From assembly GCA_001247695.2 (NCBI GenBank), contig LGRX02035288.1:1-64000 (forward strand): a DNA stretch of 64,000 bases. Direction: 5' to 3'. The stretch comes from Cymbomonas tetramitiformis (taxonomy: Eukaryota; Chlorophyta; Pyramimonadophyceae; Pyramimonadales; Pyramimonadaceae). Under the pieces are notes generated by a model. The model searched no databases, had not been told where the DNA came from, and was given only the letters and a program-made list of their open reading frames with translations. A program made the position numbers and the translations under genes. Positions 1 through 9,671 of this stretch are shown piece after piece (the stretch's first letter is position 1; each line of letters begins with the position of its first letter).

Positions 1-1440
1 CGTGCACGCAACGAACACCGAGGCTCGCTGCCGAGGCACGTGCACGCAGCGAACACCGAGGCTCGCTGCCGAGGCACGTGCACACAACGAACACCGAGGC
101 TCGCTGCCGAGGCACGTGCACGCAGCGAGCGCCGAGGCTCGCTGCCGAGGCGCGAAGAAGCTGCGAGCACGGAGGGTCGCTGCCGAGGCACGTGCACGCA
201 ACGAGCACCGAGGCTCGCTGCCGAGGCACGTGCTCGCAGCGAGCACGGAGGCTCGCTGCCGAGGCGCGTGCACGCAACGAACACCGAGGCTCGCTGCCGA
301 GGCACGTGCAAGCAGCGAGCACGGAGGCTCGCTGCCGAGGCACGTGCTCGCAGCGAGCACGGAGGCTCGCTGCCGAGGCACGTGCACACAACGAACACCG
401 AGGCTCGCTGCCGAGGCACGTGCAAGCAGCGAGCACGGAGGCTCGCTGCCGAGGCGCGAAGAAGCTGCGAGCACGGAGGCTCGCTGCCGAGGCACGTGCT
501 CGCAGCGAGCACGGAGGCTCGCTGCCGAGGCACGTGCACACAACGAACACCGAGGCTCGCTGCCGAGGCACGTGCAAGCAGCGAGCACGGAGGCTCGCTG
601 CCGAGGCGCGAAGAAGCTGCGAGCACGGAGGGTCGCTGCCGAGGCACGTGCACGCAGCGAGCGCCGAGGCTCGCTGCCGAGGCACGTGCACACAACGAAC
701 ACCGAGGCTCGCTGCCGAGGCACGTGCACACAACGAACACCGAGGCTCGCTGCCGAGGCACGTGCACACAACGAACACCGAGGCTCGCTGCCGAGGCACG
801 TGCACGCAGCGAACACCGAGGCTCGCTGCCGAGGCACGTGCACACAACGAACACCGAGGCTCGCTGCCGAGGCACGTGCACGCAGCGAACACCGAGGCTC
901 GCTGCCGAGGCGTGTGCACGCAGCGAGCGCCGAGGCTCGCTGCCGAGGCACGTGCTCGCAGCGAGCACGGAGGGTCGCTGCCGAGGCACGTGCACGCAGC
1001 GAGCGCCGAGGCTCGCTGCCGAGGCGCGAAGAAGCTGCGAGCACGGAGGGTCGCTGCCGAGGCACGTGCACGCAACGAGCACGGAGGGTCGCTGCCGAGG
1101 CGCGTGCAAGCAGCGAGCACGGAGGCTCGCTGCCGAGGCGCGAAGAAGCTGCGAGCACGGAGGGTCGCTGCCGAGGCGCGTGCACGCAGCGAGCGCCGAG
1201 GCTCGCTGCCGAGGCGCGTGCTCGAAGCGAGCACCGAGACTCGCAGCCGACGGGCAGGAACGCAGCGAGCACGGAGGTTCGCTGCCGAGGCGCGAAGAAG
1301 CTGCGAGCACGGAGGTTCGCTACCGAGGCGCGTGCTCGCAGCGAGCACCGAGACTCGCTGCCGAGGCGCGTGCTCGCAGCGAGCACCGAGACTCGCTGCC
1401 GAGGGGCAGGAACGCAGCGAGCCCGCCCTCTTACGCACGG
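1..1440. repeat. 38-bp tandem satellite, about 38 copies
   Basis: A 38-bp unit built around gaggctcgctgccgaggc repeats from the first base to about 1440, with variants such as gcgcgaagaagctgcgag. The array probably continues left of the window. The unit has no stop codon in any forward frame and 38 is not divisible by 3, so all three forward frames stay open for about 1.4 kb and spell nearly the same repeating peptide. I read this as satellite DNA, not a gene. Order decays towards 1440, as at the edge of an array. Confidence 0.95.
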
Positions 1441-2045
1441 ATACGTAGTAGTCTTGTGGGCATGAACGGCCCTCTTACGCACGGGATGGCATCCACCAGT
1501 GTCGATGCGAGTGCGGTTGGAATGAGGCGAGACGGGTGACAACAATTATGAAAGCCCAGGCCGGCCTGGACTATGTGGAGCCTGCCTCACGCAATCGATG
1601 TACGGCTGGTGGCATTTTCTCTGCGGGCTTGTGTACGCATGCGCGCGTATATGCCCTCATGCCATCTGGCGACGTGCATCAGCCTGCTCTCCCGGACATG
1701 CCGCCTCATCCCCGGAGTGCATGAGGGAAATTAGCAGCATCAAAGTTAAGACGCGCCGATGTAGACTTTCTGGGAGACATCTCATTTACACGTTGGGCGT
1801 GCACGGAGCACGGAGCGCACCGCCCGCAAGGAAGCTTCGAGCTCACGGCACCGCCGCCGCGCGAGAACATGGGCAGGTGAGTAGGGAAGAGATAAGATTC
1901 CTTATGCTACGTGTTCGACGCGAGCTGTCAGCAAGTTTGTCCGTATCGTGATATTATTTGCCTGAGATTCGCGGCATTGTGTTGCATATGGCAAACGTTG
2001 TCAACGCCAGTCAAATAGTGCTCCAGCGTGATTGCACTTTAAGAA
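1441..2045. other. intergenic, nothing recognised
   Basis: Unique sequence between the satellite and the zinc-finger exon. Short ORFs here (for example 1536-1951) have no recognisable motif. No promoter element stands out. Confidence 0.5.
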
Positions 2046-2183
2046 ATGCCAAAAAGGTTATACTGTGAGCACTGTGACCGTTGGATACCTGAACTCCCCG
2101 GATCTCGGTCCAAGCACATACGAGGCGCGCAACATCTGCGAAACAAACGGCAGTGGTATGCGAATAATTCCAATCTTGCAGAG
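2046..2183 (+). CDS. U1-type (matrin-like) zinc-finger protein, first exon
   Basis: The ATG at 2046 opens a reading frame that starts MPKRLYCEHCDRW and continues with a C-x2-C then H-x5-H pattern and a basic tail (HLRNKRQWY). This is the single zinc finger of the U1-C/ZMAT5 type, found at the N-terminus of U1-C and of the U11/U12 snRNP 20K protein, which act in pre-mRNA splicing. A GAG|GTTAGC donor at 2183/2184 would end the exon in phase 0. Past it the frame runs open to 2324 without family resemblance. I could not find the second exon, which in ZMAT5 carries a CCCH finger, so the gene may be a fragment. A BAH-like gene follows on the other strand. Confidence 0.5.
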
Positions 2184-2297
2184 GTTAGCGCTCAGTGCAC
2201 AGGTACTAAGCTTCACGCGAGCCCGTTCCTCTTGCTCTCACGGAGTAAATACATTCAGTCCAAAAAGTGGGAGCGCACGTGGATCGAACGCGCAGAG

Positions 2298-3002
2298 TTA
2301 ATCACGCACCTTTTCAACCTCTAAAGCGTTCGTTGGGGGCGCTATGGGTGGTGTCGTCCACCTTGGGTTAGTATTTTTAATCACAGGTCTGCCTTGAAAA
2401 TCTCCGAAAAATATTTTTCGACGGCAGAACCATGTGTTGGTAGGAACCCAACCCTCCCATGGGTACATTGAGAAAAAGCTGGCTTGGCTAAGGACTGCGG
2501 CTTTGCCCATGAAGTGCTTCTCAGTAATCTCCACCACCTCGTCGGTCAGGTAAAGTTCGTTCGGCAGGCATTCGCCGTTCCACTGCTTGTTGACGTTGAA
2601 CTCCTTACCACCCCATTTCCTCAAAACGGGCACACGTGTTAATAGTCGACTCAAAAGTTCTTTACCAGCTGCCTCGGAGATTTTGAATCTCTCTCCGAGG
2701 GTTTGCGGAGACTCCAAAAAACGAACGAGGAGCTGAATCACGTGACCCGCTCTCAAGCGGATTCCTTCAACTCGACAAACCCAGAAGGGGGCCGCACCAA
2801 AACCGGGCTCGATCATAATGAAGTCGCCAAGGCTGACCTCACGAATGATGTAGCCAGCTACACGTCGGCGTTGGCCTTGTCCAGCAAAGTGTGGTTCGCG
2901 CAGATCTATGGAGTTCACTGGCCACGCATCAATAGGCGGTCGTCGGGCATCCTTCGCCTCAGCTTCACACACTTCTACCCGGCGTCTAGGGCGACGTGTC
3001 AT
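2298..3002 (-). CDS. BAH-domain-like protein
   Basis: An uninterrupted 234-codon frame with an ATG at 3002. The basic N-terminus (about 1-50) is followed by VSLGDFIMIEPGFGAAPFWV, a stretch of hydrophobic strands, then LYLTDEVVEI and HFMGKAAVLS, and later WFCRRKIFFGDF. That order resembles a bromo-adjacent homology domain: a GD..V start, a y.vgri core, an eL.lsd strand and a ..GK..V strand. BAH domains bind nucleosomes or other chromatin proteins in the nucleus, so a chromatin role is inferred from fold alone. Alternatives are a transposon-encoded BAH-like protein or an unrelated beta-rich domain. No partner gene is evident nearby. Confidence 0.45.
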   Translation of the reverse strand: MTRRPRRRVEVCEAEAKDARRPPIDAWPVNSIDLREPHFAGQGQRRRVAGYIIREVSLGDFIMIEPGFGAAPFWVCRVEGIRLRAGHVIQLLVRFLESPQTLGERFKISEAAGKELLSRLLTRVPVLRKWGGKEFNVNKQWNGECLPNELYLTDEVVEITEKHFMGKAAVLSQASFFSMYPWEGWVPTNTWFCRRKIFFGDFQGRPVIKNTNPRWTTPPIAPPTNALEVEKVRD

Positions 3003-3521
3003 AGTTATTTCCTAAAGTGCAGGCTATTATCAATAAATGCTGTGAGATTTTTATAGGATTCTACGACGAACGAAAGAACGTATTTCGTCTGCTGCAGGCC
3101 TGCAGCTGTGAATTATTTTGGAACATGCAACAGAAAGCGATCGTGAGTTCGTATAAACGGGAAAGTAACGGCGTGTCGAACGTTTGGGACGCTAAGATGA
3201 AAGATCGAATAACTTTGACGGTCTCATTTAAATCTCTCTTTTTTTTGGTTTAAAGTCGGAATTACCTAAGAGAACATGACATATCTGATACGGACCGGTG
3301 GGAGAATATATAGGGAATATTATCTTCGATTACAACCCAGATACGATAATAGCATCCACTTGTGCACCGCTCCTAAGATATTGTTTGGGTTGCGGATCGA
3401 TTGGAATTGTTCACGTGGCGAGTGGCATCTGTATTATGCTGGCAATAAAAACCGGAATCAGAGGGGGATCGTATAGTCCCACCCCCTAATTTCAGGCGAT
3501 TTCAGAATGGGGCGGCTGGCG
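3003..3521. other. intergenic
   Basis: AT-rich spacer between the BAH-like gene and the 3' end of the primase-helicase. It contains aataaa at 3444-3449 but no ORF with recognisable content. The fall in GC near 3.0-3.5 kb may mark the left edge of the virus-like module. I saw no terminal repeat here. Confidence 0.4.
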
Positions 3522-5720
3522 TCATGCTTCCAACATCTCATGAATTCGTTTGTAAACCTCACATGACATAGGGTCAAATTCTTGTGATACCTCGGTTTCA
3601 TCTTCTAATGGTTTCCTCAACCTTTGTGCTTTAAGATATTGGTTCTCAAAGACGAACCCCTGATTTCTCATTATGTTAATGAAGTGAGCTCGTTTATTGG
3701 TGTTGTAACAAAGCTCCTTGTACTCAAATCGTGCCCGAGATTCTAAGTATTCCTCGGCCAATTCTTTTGGGATTGATGGCAACTTAAATAGTTCTAATCC
3801 CATTGTGTGGGTGCTCTCTAAATCCTTTCTCACATTTTCAAGTGTCTTCGGGTTTGGTTTGTATTTTTGCTTATAAAAGAAGACGTATACACATGTGATG
3901 TTCCTCTCTCTCGATATTTGTTGGGCCATGCCCAATGGGTTGATGGTGTGTTCTTTATATATTGCAAACACTGGGCGTTTCATCTCTTGATTGTTGCTAT
4001 CGATCCCATATACTACTTTTGGAGAATATATTATCTTTTTGGTAGCGTTGAAATCAGGTAGCTTGTCGGTCTTCTTGGTGATCAATACTAAATCGTCATG
4101 GTGTGGTTTTAAATATGCATACAACTCTTCGGCCAAGGTAGCCGAGTCCATTGGAATCAAGTACTTCTCTTGTTTTAATATCATCTTTCTCATGTCTTCC
4201 TCCTTCTCAATCTCATAGATCGGAACACCCGAAAAATGTTTGTGCTTGTTGTATATGAATATGTACTCCTTGTTTATTGTATTCAAAAATTCAATAGAAT
4301 CGTCACATATATCTTGATCGCTTGCAATGTAATTCCTACTTGTGTTTAGTATGTGTTTGAGATACGGGTAGATGTGACTCCTAATTGTATTCAAGGTTGT
4401 AGACCCTATAAGATGGTCGTGTATAGAATTCCACTCATCCATAAAAATGGTATACTCTTTCAAATCAAATCTACTCAACATGCACAAGCTATCTAATTGA
4501 ATGATAATGTTATCTCCTTGCTTCAACGAGTCATCCTCATCGTTATAAATTTTACAATTGATCCCCGCCTCATTGAACTTTGTATAGTGATCTTCGGCCA
4601 AGCTAACTCTTGACACAATGCTTATGAACTTCATTCCATTTCTCTTTTCAAAATTGGCTTTAGTGTGGTCCATAAATGTCGTTGTTTTTCCGGTGGCACA
4701 ACCCGACTTGATGATATACGATTTACCAAATTCCAAGATGTCCGATCCTTGTTTCTTTTGTAATTTCGGACGCCTTATGACATCATGAGGTTTGATCTTG
4801 TTCCTTGGAAGTCTTTTCATTTTATGATGATGGACGGCTATCTTCCTCTTTGCTTTGGAAAGTAGCCATGTGATTGAATCGAACTCATTGGGTTTGCATG
4901 CATTCCATATCTTGATGTTGTTATCATGATCATACTTTGGTTTGGTCTTTGAAAATTCATCCCATTTTGTATTTTGATTCAATCCCTTCATGGCATTGGT
5001 AAAGAGCCGAAAATCTTGGTATGTATCAATGATATCATGAGGTAGCATGCTCAATATGTTATCAATGTCTTTATCGCTTAAGTCATAATATACCTCTCCT
5101 TCTTGAGTGTATTCCTCTTGAGGCTTGATCTCAAACTTTCCGGTTTTTTCATTTTTTTTAGAAGTGGATGTGTAAATGTGTTCCAACAAGAATTGCTTTA
5201 TTGCCTCGGGCATTTCCTTAATGGATGTATCATGGTAAACGGTGTAATCCTTGTGAATGATTCCTTTATCTATATCATATATGTGTGAATGTGGTGCTAC
5301 AATGTATCTTCTATTTGAGATGATGTCAATTTCATGGGCACTCCTTGAACTAGGAAAATCCTTGTCATATTTGAAATACAAGTGGAATCCTCCTCTACAA
5401 GATTGAGCGGTGTAGGTATTGAACACCCTTGGATCTTTCCCGAAAGCAAGAGTCCATAAATGATTATCCATATCCCACTTGTTGGTATCCAAGTCTACCA
5501 CAATCATGTTGTTGACTTCACCACCAATGATACCAACATTGAAATTTTTGTTTGGCTCTATACCTTTGAATTGCTTCGTTTTGTCGGTATAGAAACCTTT
5601 ACTATCTTTATGTGGTTTTTTAGAATTGGCCATCAACTTAAACTTGATCATATCTTGAAGGGGACGAGTATCATCATACATAGTGACAATACTTTGGTGG
5701 GACATCTTTCTTATATACAT
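3522..5720 (-). CDS. viral-type primase-polymerase fused to SF2 helicase (origin-binding-protein-like)
   Basis: This intact 732-codon frame encodes a two-part replication protein. Residues about 1-150 look like an archaeo-eukaryotic primase/prim-pol: a VVDLDTN metal motif at 74-80, GGFHLYF with the histidine at 113, and SNRRYIVAPHS at 135-145. Residues about 210-295 resemble a PriCT-type linker. The C-terminal half is an SF2-like helicase with Walker A SGCATGKTT (339-347), a motif Ia-like SIVSRVSLAEDHY and a DExx box IFMDEW (425-430), as in herpes UL9-type origin-binding helicases. Such fusions are known from large DNA viruses and their satellites. It would prime and unwind viral DNA. The gene is AT-rich, unlike the surrounding genome, which suggests transfer from a virus. 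The ATG at 5720 is used; one at 5705 is also possible. A small basic-protein gene lies just upstream on the same strand. Confidence 0.75.
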   Translation of the reverse strand: MYIRKMSHQSIVTMYDDTRPLQDMIKFKLMANSKKPHKDSKGFYTDKTKQFKGIEPNKNFNVGIIGGEVNNMIVVDLDTNKWDMDNHLWTLAFGKDPRVFNTYTAQSCRGGFHLYFKYDKDFPSSRSAHEIDIISNRRYIVAPHSHIYDIDKGIIHKDYTVYHDTSIKEMPEAIKQFLLEHIYTSTSKKNEKTGKFEIKPQEEYTQEGEVYYDLSDKDIDNILSMLPHDIIDTYQDFRLFTNAMKGLNQNTKWDEFSKTKPKYDHDNNIKIWNACKPNEFDSITWLLSKAKRKIAVHHHKMKRLPRNKIKPHDVIRRPKLQKKQGSDILEFGKSYIIKSGCATGKTTTFMDHTKANFEKRNGMKFISIVSRVSLAEDHYTKFNEAGINCKIYNDEDDSLKQGDNIIIQLDSLCMLSRFDLKEYTIFMDEWNSIHDHLIGSTTLNTIRSHIYPYLKHILNTSRNYIASDQDICDDSIEFLNTINKEYIFIYNKHKHFSGVPIYEIEKEEDMRKMILKQEKYLIPMDSATLAEELYAYLKPHHDDLVLITKKTDKLPDFNATKKIIYSPKVVYGIDSNNQEMKRPVFAIYKEHTINPLGMAQQISRERNITCVYVFFYKQKYKPNPKTLENVRKDLESTHTMGLELFKLPSIPKELAEEYLESRARFEYKELCYNTNKRAHFINIMRNQGFVFENQYLKAQRLRKPLEDETEVSQEFDPMSCEVYKRIHEMLEA

Positions 5721-5772
5721 GTACTTCTCTTTTCTTTAAGTAGTTTATATGCATGGACGAAACGAAAAAAAT

Positions 5773-5973
5773 TTATATTTGCAAGATTTTTTCTGCCTCC
5801 TTTTTCAGCCTATACTTTTCTCGTCTTTTGGCATTGATCTCATCCTTATGTAGGGCGTAGAATGTCCTTGAAGACTTTTTGACAAGCTCTCTAACTTGAT
5901 CTCTATGGGCGTCTCTATACCGCTTTTGGGCGACTTTCAAGGCTTCGCTACGAGCCATTATTGATATATACAT
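5773..5973 (-). CDS. small basic protein, virus-like
   Basis: This frame has 66 codons from the ATG at 5973, or 61 from the ATG at 5958 (MARSEALK). It is rich in Lys, Arg and Tyr with repeated helical blocks (YRDAHRDQV, EINAKRREKYRLKKEAEK). Short proteins of this Y-x-x-x-H-x-x-x-(x)-R..Y pattern are common in algal DNA viruses and virophage-like elements and probably bind nucleic acid. It is co-oriented with the primase-helicase 52 bp downstream and shares its base composition, so the two may be one viral transcription unit. A 53-bp palindrome begins 28 bp upstream of the ATG. Confidence 0.55.
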   Translation of the reverse strand: MYISIMARSEALKVAQKRYRDAHRDQVRELVKKSSRTFYALHKDEINAKRREKYRLKKEAEKILQI

Positions 5974-6000
5974 GCAATATAACCTTTAAGTTTTTTTATT

Positions 6001-6363
6001 TGTCATAAAGTGAGACTTAGAATTACTATATACATCAATCTCTAATTGTGACAAGGTCTTAAGGTCAAAATCGCAAAAAATTGAGCCGGAGATTTTAGCC
6101 CTAAAATGGTCAAATTTGAATGTCACAAAGTGATATAAGGTACATCAACACCCTAAAATATCCTAAAACGTAATATGCCATCTCACTAAACCCTAAGCAG
6201 TCAAAAATTGCTCAAACATGATCGGAAAACTCGAAAAATGACCCTAAAATCGGTCAAAATCGCAAAAAATTGAGCCGGAGATTTTAAACCCTAAATGGCT
6301 CATATGAGGTTGTCATAAAGTGGAACTTAATATTACTATATACATCAATCTCACTTTATGACA
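6001..6363. promoter_or_regulatory. palindrome cluster 1: 53-bp TGTCA...TGACA repeats
   Basis: Full copies lie at 6001-6053 and 6311-6363, with a degenerate half-copy from 6121. Each begins TGTCATAAAGTG, contains a core like ttagaattactatata, and ends with the inverted TGACA. In the copy at 6311 the arms are perfect for 12 bp (tgtcataaagtg and cactttatgaca). Between copies the motif TCGCAAAAAATTGAGCCGGA occurs twice, near 6068 and 6248. The first palindrome sits 28 bp upstream of the small basic-protein ATG on the minus strand. The same repeat stands upstream of the methyltransferase at 9.7 kb. A promoter/operator or an origin element are both possible. Confidence 0.7.
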
Positions 6364-6944
6364 CCCGCGAAAAATACTACCAAAAATGGGCGAAAACAGA
6401 GATCAAAAATGTTAAAAACTGCAGCCTGCAGAATGATCATAAAATGTTTTTCTGTTTTTTCTCTACCTTTTCAGAGTCCGAAAATGATCTTGTCATCATT
6501 GTCATCTGCCACGTGCAAATTATCTCATCCACGTGCTCACCTTCCGGCTGCTCGTTTGCACTTCCGGTGATCGACTGGTGAAAAGATCCAAGCTGGCATG
6601 AGCTGTTACGCACTTGACCAGCATGTCACCAGAAGGATGACCAGCAGATGACCAGCAGTGCCGAAGAGGAGCGGTACGATGAGCACGTGGAGGAGCACAT
6701 GGTGAATGAGTAACATCTGACGGTGTCACGTAAAGATTTGTCACGAACTCAGAATTACATATTAACATTCATTTCTGCTGCACTCCGGTCAAAAACCTAA
6801 TTCATTCCCAGTGAGTCTGCAAGCGTTTCTGAGCGTGTCAGAGCGATATATCTTGTGTGTATTCTGGCCTAATTCGCGTTACCGCTTACGGATTATGGTA
6901 GCTTCGGCGTAGTCTTATCTTTGACAAGTCAACTTGTTCGCATC
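6364..6944. other. intergenic, likely 5' region of the FG-GAP gene
   Basis: GC content rises again after about 6500. No coding sequence is supported. The sequence just upstream of the ATG at 6945 should hold the promoter of the FG-GAP gene, but I cannot point to a clear TATA box. Confidence 0.35.
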
Positions 6945-8735
6945 ATGCGTGGTTCCGTGTTCTTTATCGCTTCTTGCTTCGTTTCATCCGTTTGGGCGAG
7001 TGGGAACCACGGCGAGTTTGTTTTGACGGACCCTCTTCAAGATGGAAACTGGTCATCTATCGTCGGTATGAAGCCGGGATATCGTGTCTTCACGAATGTT
7101 GCGGGTAGGGGCCTCATGGAAACGTTAACAGTAACTCACGCGGACGGTATGTTTGTTGCTGGAGAGAAGATGGCCACTGTTCGCGAGGTTCAGAATGTTT
7201 GGAGCGAAGTGGAGCGTACCCGTTCAGAGCTAAGCAACACACGTATGGAACTTACTGCCGTTAAGTCATATTGCTCGCATCCGCCCACTTGCACTCAACC
7301 TGGCGGTGACAAGCTTAATTTCAATGGATCACACTGGTTGTGTGTTTGTAACGCCGGATACTATGGTGAGTCGTGCCAGTTTAGTCCAACAGATGTTCCC
7401 ACTGCGAACCCAAGTACGAAGGAACCTACAAGCACTTCACCAACAACCGTTATTCCAACACACCCTCCGAGTACGCTCGTACCCACGAGCACGCCAACGG
7501 TTCCCCCCACCATCAGTCTCACAAGTGCTCCAATAGTTTCAACTACATTCGTGCCAACACATTCACCCACACCTGCAAACGCTTGGCTCACTCGTCTTGC
7601 AAATATGCAAAAGGTTCAGGCGAATGACATCAGCCCTTATGACAACTTCGGATACAGCGTCGCATTATCGAGTACTCACCTTGTGGTCGGAGCAATAAAT
7701 GACGACGACCTCGGTATATCTTCGGGATCCGTGTATTTGTACAGCGTCACCGACTCAGGAGCAACGTTTGTACAAAAGGTTACAGCGATTGACGGCCACT
7801 CTAATGACAACTTCGGAAACAGCGTCGCATTGTCAAGCACTCACCTGGTGGTCGGAGCACACAATGACGACGACCTCGGTCCTTCCTCGGGATCTGTGTA
7901 TTTGTACAGCGTGTCTGACTCAGGAGCAACGTTGGTTCAGAAGATTACAGCAAATGACGGCAGCTCTTTTGACTATTTTGGTTTGAGCGTCGCATTGTCG
8001 GGCACTCACCTTGTGGTCGGAGCAGGCGGTGACGACTCTTCTCGGGGATCCGTGTATGTGTACAGCGTGACCGACTCTGGTGCAACGTTTCTTCAAAAGG
8101 TTACAGCGAATGACGGTAGCTCTGCTGACAGTTTTGGATACAGTGTCGCTTTGTCGAGTACCCACCTTGTGGTCGGAGCAGGCGGTGACGACTCTTCTCG
8201 GGGATCCGTGTATGTCTACAGCGTATCTGACTCAGGAGCAACGTTAGTGCAAAAGGTAACAGCGAATGACGGCAGGTCTGGTGACAGGTTTGGAAATAGC
8301 GTCGCATTATCGAGTACCCACCTTGTGGTTGGAGCAAGTCGTGACGACGACCTTGGTTCTGATTCGGGATCCGTGTATGTCTACAGCTTGTCTGACTCTG
8401 GTGCAACGTTTTTGCAAAAGGTTATAGCGAATGATGGTAGCTCTGGTGACTACTTTGGAAAGAGCGTCGCATTGTCGGGCACTCACTTGGTGATCGGAGC
8501 ACACCTTGACGACGACCGCAGTACCGATTCCGGATCCGTGGAGGTCTACAGCGTGTCTGACTCGGGAGCAACGTTTGTGCAAAAGATAACAGCGATGTTA
8601 GCGAATGACGGCTCTTATCATTATTATGACTACTTTGGATGGAGCGTTGCCTTGTCGGGCACTCACCTGGTAGTCGGAGCATACGGTGACGGGGCATATC
8701 ATTACGCTTCTCGAGGAGCCGTGTATCTTGCTTAG
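6945..8735 (+). CDS. secreted FG-GAP repeat adhesion-like protein
   Basis: The best start is the ATG at 6945 (MRGSVFFIASCFVSSVWASG), a clear signal peptide; an upstream in-frame TTG is not needed. The order is: signal peptide; a short N-terminal domain with a coiled coil (about 80-110); a cysteine-rich EGF-like segment (CSHPPTC to GESCQF); a Thr/Pro-rich mucin-like stalk; and about seven repeats of roughly 57-60 residues. Each repeat carries FG.SVALS.THLVVGA and D.GSVY.YS, the FG-GAP blades of an integrin-alpha-type beta-propeller. The protein is therefore extracellular or displayed on a cell or virion surface and suited to adhesion. Base composition differs from the AT-rich neighbours, so it may be host-derived cargo. 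The repeats are very alike at the DNA level, which implies recent internal duplication. Confidence 0.75.
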   Translation: MRGSVFFIASCFVSSVWASGNHGEFVLTDPLQDGNWSSIVGMKPGYRVFTNVAGRGLMETLTVTHADGMFVAGEKMATVREVQNVWSEVERTRSELSNTRMELTAVKSYCSHPPTCTQPGGDKLNFNGSHWLCVCNAGYYGESCQFSPTDVPTANPSTKEPTSTSPTTVIPTHPPSTLVPTSTPTVPPTISLTSAPIVSTTFVPTHSPTPANAWLTRLANMQKVQANDISPYDNFGYSVALSSTHLVVGAINDDDLGISSGSVYLYSVTDSGATFVQKVTAIDGHSNDNFGNSVALSSTHLVVGAHNDDDLGPSSGSVYLYSVSDSGATLVQKITANDGSSFDYFGLSVALSGTHLVVGAGGDDSSRGSVYVYSVTDSGATFLQKVTANDGSSADSFGYSVALSSTHLVVGAGGDDSSRGSVYVYSVSDSGATLVQKVTANDGRSGDRFGNSVALSSTHLVVGASRDDDLGSDSGSVYVYSLSDSGATFLQKVIANDGSSGDYFGKSVALSGTHLVIGAHLDDDRSTDSGSVEVYSVSDSGATFVQKITAMLANDGSYHYYDYFGWSVALSGTHLVVGAYGDGAYHYASRGAVYLA

Positions 8736-8874
8736 ATAGACCATGCTATTGTGTACGTTTACTTGTTTAACCTTTCAATATGCCTGTGTGTAAGTGTAAA
8801 TCTTTGATAATATTTGGGTGAAAAAGCTTTGGACATCATACTCTTTCCGTATTTCAATTCCCATAGAATTGCAA

Positions 8875-9624
8875 TTAGCATCGTTTCAATACCCCATTGT
8901 GGATTTTGCATTTTGTTTTTAATAATGATGTTGCTGCTTCAGTATAATACTTATGATCTATTTCAACCCCAATAAATTTGCGATTATTGTTATTGCATAC
9001 CCGACCGACCGTGCCGATACCCATGAAAGGGTCTAACACATTATCATGATCATTTGAATAAGTTCTAACAATCCATTCTAATATATCATAAGGCTTCGCA
9101 GTCGGGTGCTTGCTTTTGTAATTTCCGTTGGCAATAGTTATCACAGATTTCGGAAACCGTTTCCCGTCCGATATTGTGTTAATCCTGGGGCTGTTTCCGG
9201 TGTACAGCTCGGTGCGTCTACCCGGGACACGTGTGTACGCAATTCCATCGGTCATCTGTGGATTATAAGTAGGTAACTTATCATAGAATACATACAGCAT
9301 CTAGTGACTGCGTAGTGGCATCTGATTACAATGATAAAACCCAGAACTAACCGTTTTATGCCAGACGATATCATATCTGAACATCTTTTCATTGCTGGAT
9401 ATTAACTTATGTCCGAACCGAGTTGTGCAAAAGAATACATATGCAGTGCGTGGTTTACCAATACGTTTCAATTGTTTCCATAATCGATCTAAATCAATAA
9501 CTTGATTGTCAAATTTGCACGCTGTTTGATTGTACGGTAGGTCCAAGATAATTAAATCAATTGAATTAGAATCGATGTTCGGTAAGATATCGAAACAAGC
9601 AGCATTAAATATCTGGGTCGTCAT
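8875..9624 (-). pseudogene. DNA N6-adenine/N4-cytosine methyltransferase, interrupted by one UAG
   Basis: Read from the ATG at 9624 (MTTQIFNAACFD), one frame of 250 codons encodes a class-beta amino-methyltransferase. The catalytic motif IV is LDLPYNQT (a DLPY variant of DPPY) near residue 38, and the SAM motif I, LDPFMGIGTVGRV, lies near the C-terminus, in the order typical of this class. A single in-frame TAG at 9301-9303 splits it after MPLRSH, in a region where related enzymes are expected to read straight through. Both halves are otherwise intact and in the same frame. Either the copy is a recent pseudogene or the stop is read through. It would methylate DNA in the virus or host nucleus. 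Five palindromic repeats lie upstream, the nearest 48 bp from the ATG. Confidence 0.75.
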
Positions 9625-9671
9625 AAAATAAGGTGAGAAAAAGAGCCAAGATGTTAGCACTCAAGATCGGT

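Noticed and set aside
2..1539. Three overlapping forward ORFs of 456-499 codons
   Set aside because: They are the 38-bp satellite read in three frames; the peptide repeats with the DNA and has no start context or domain.
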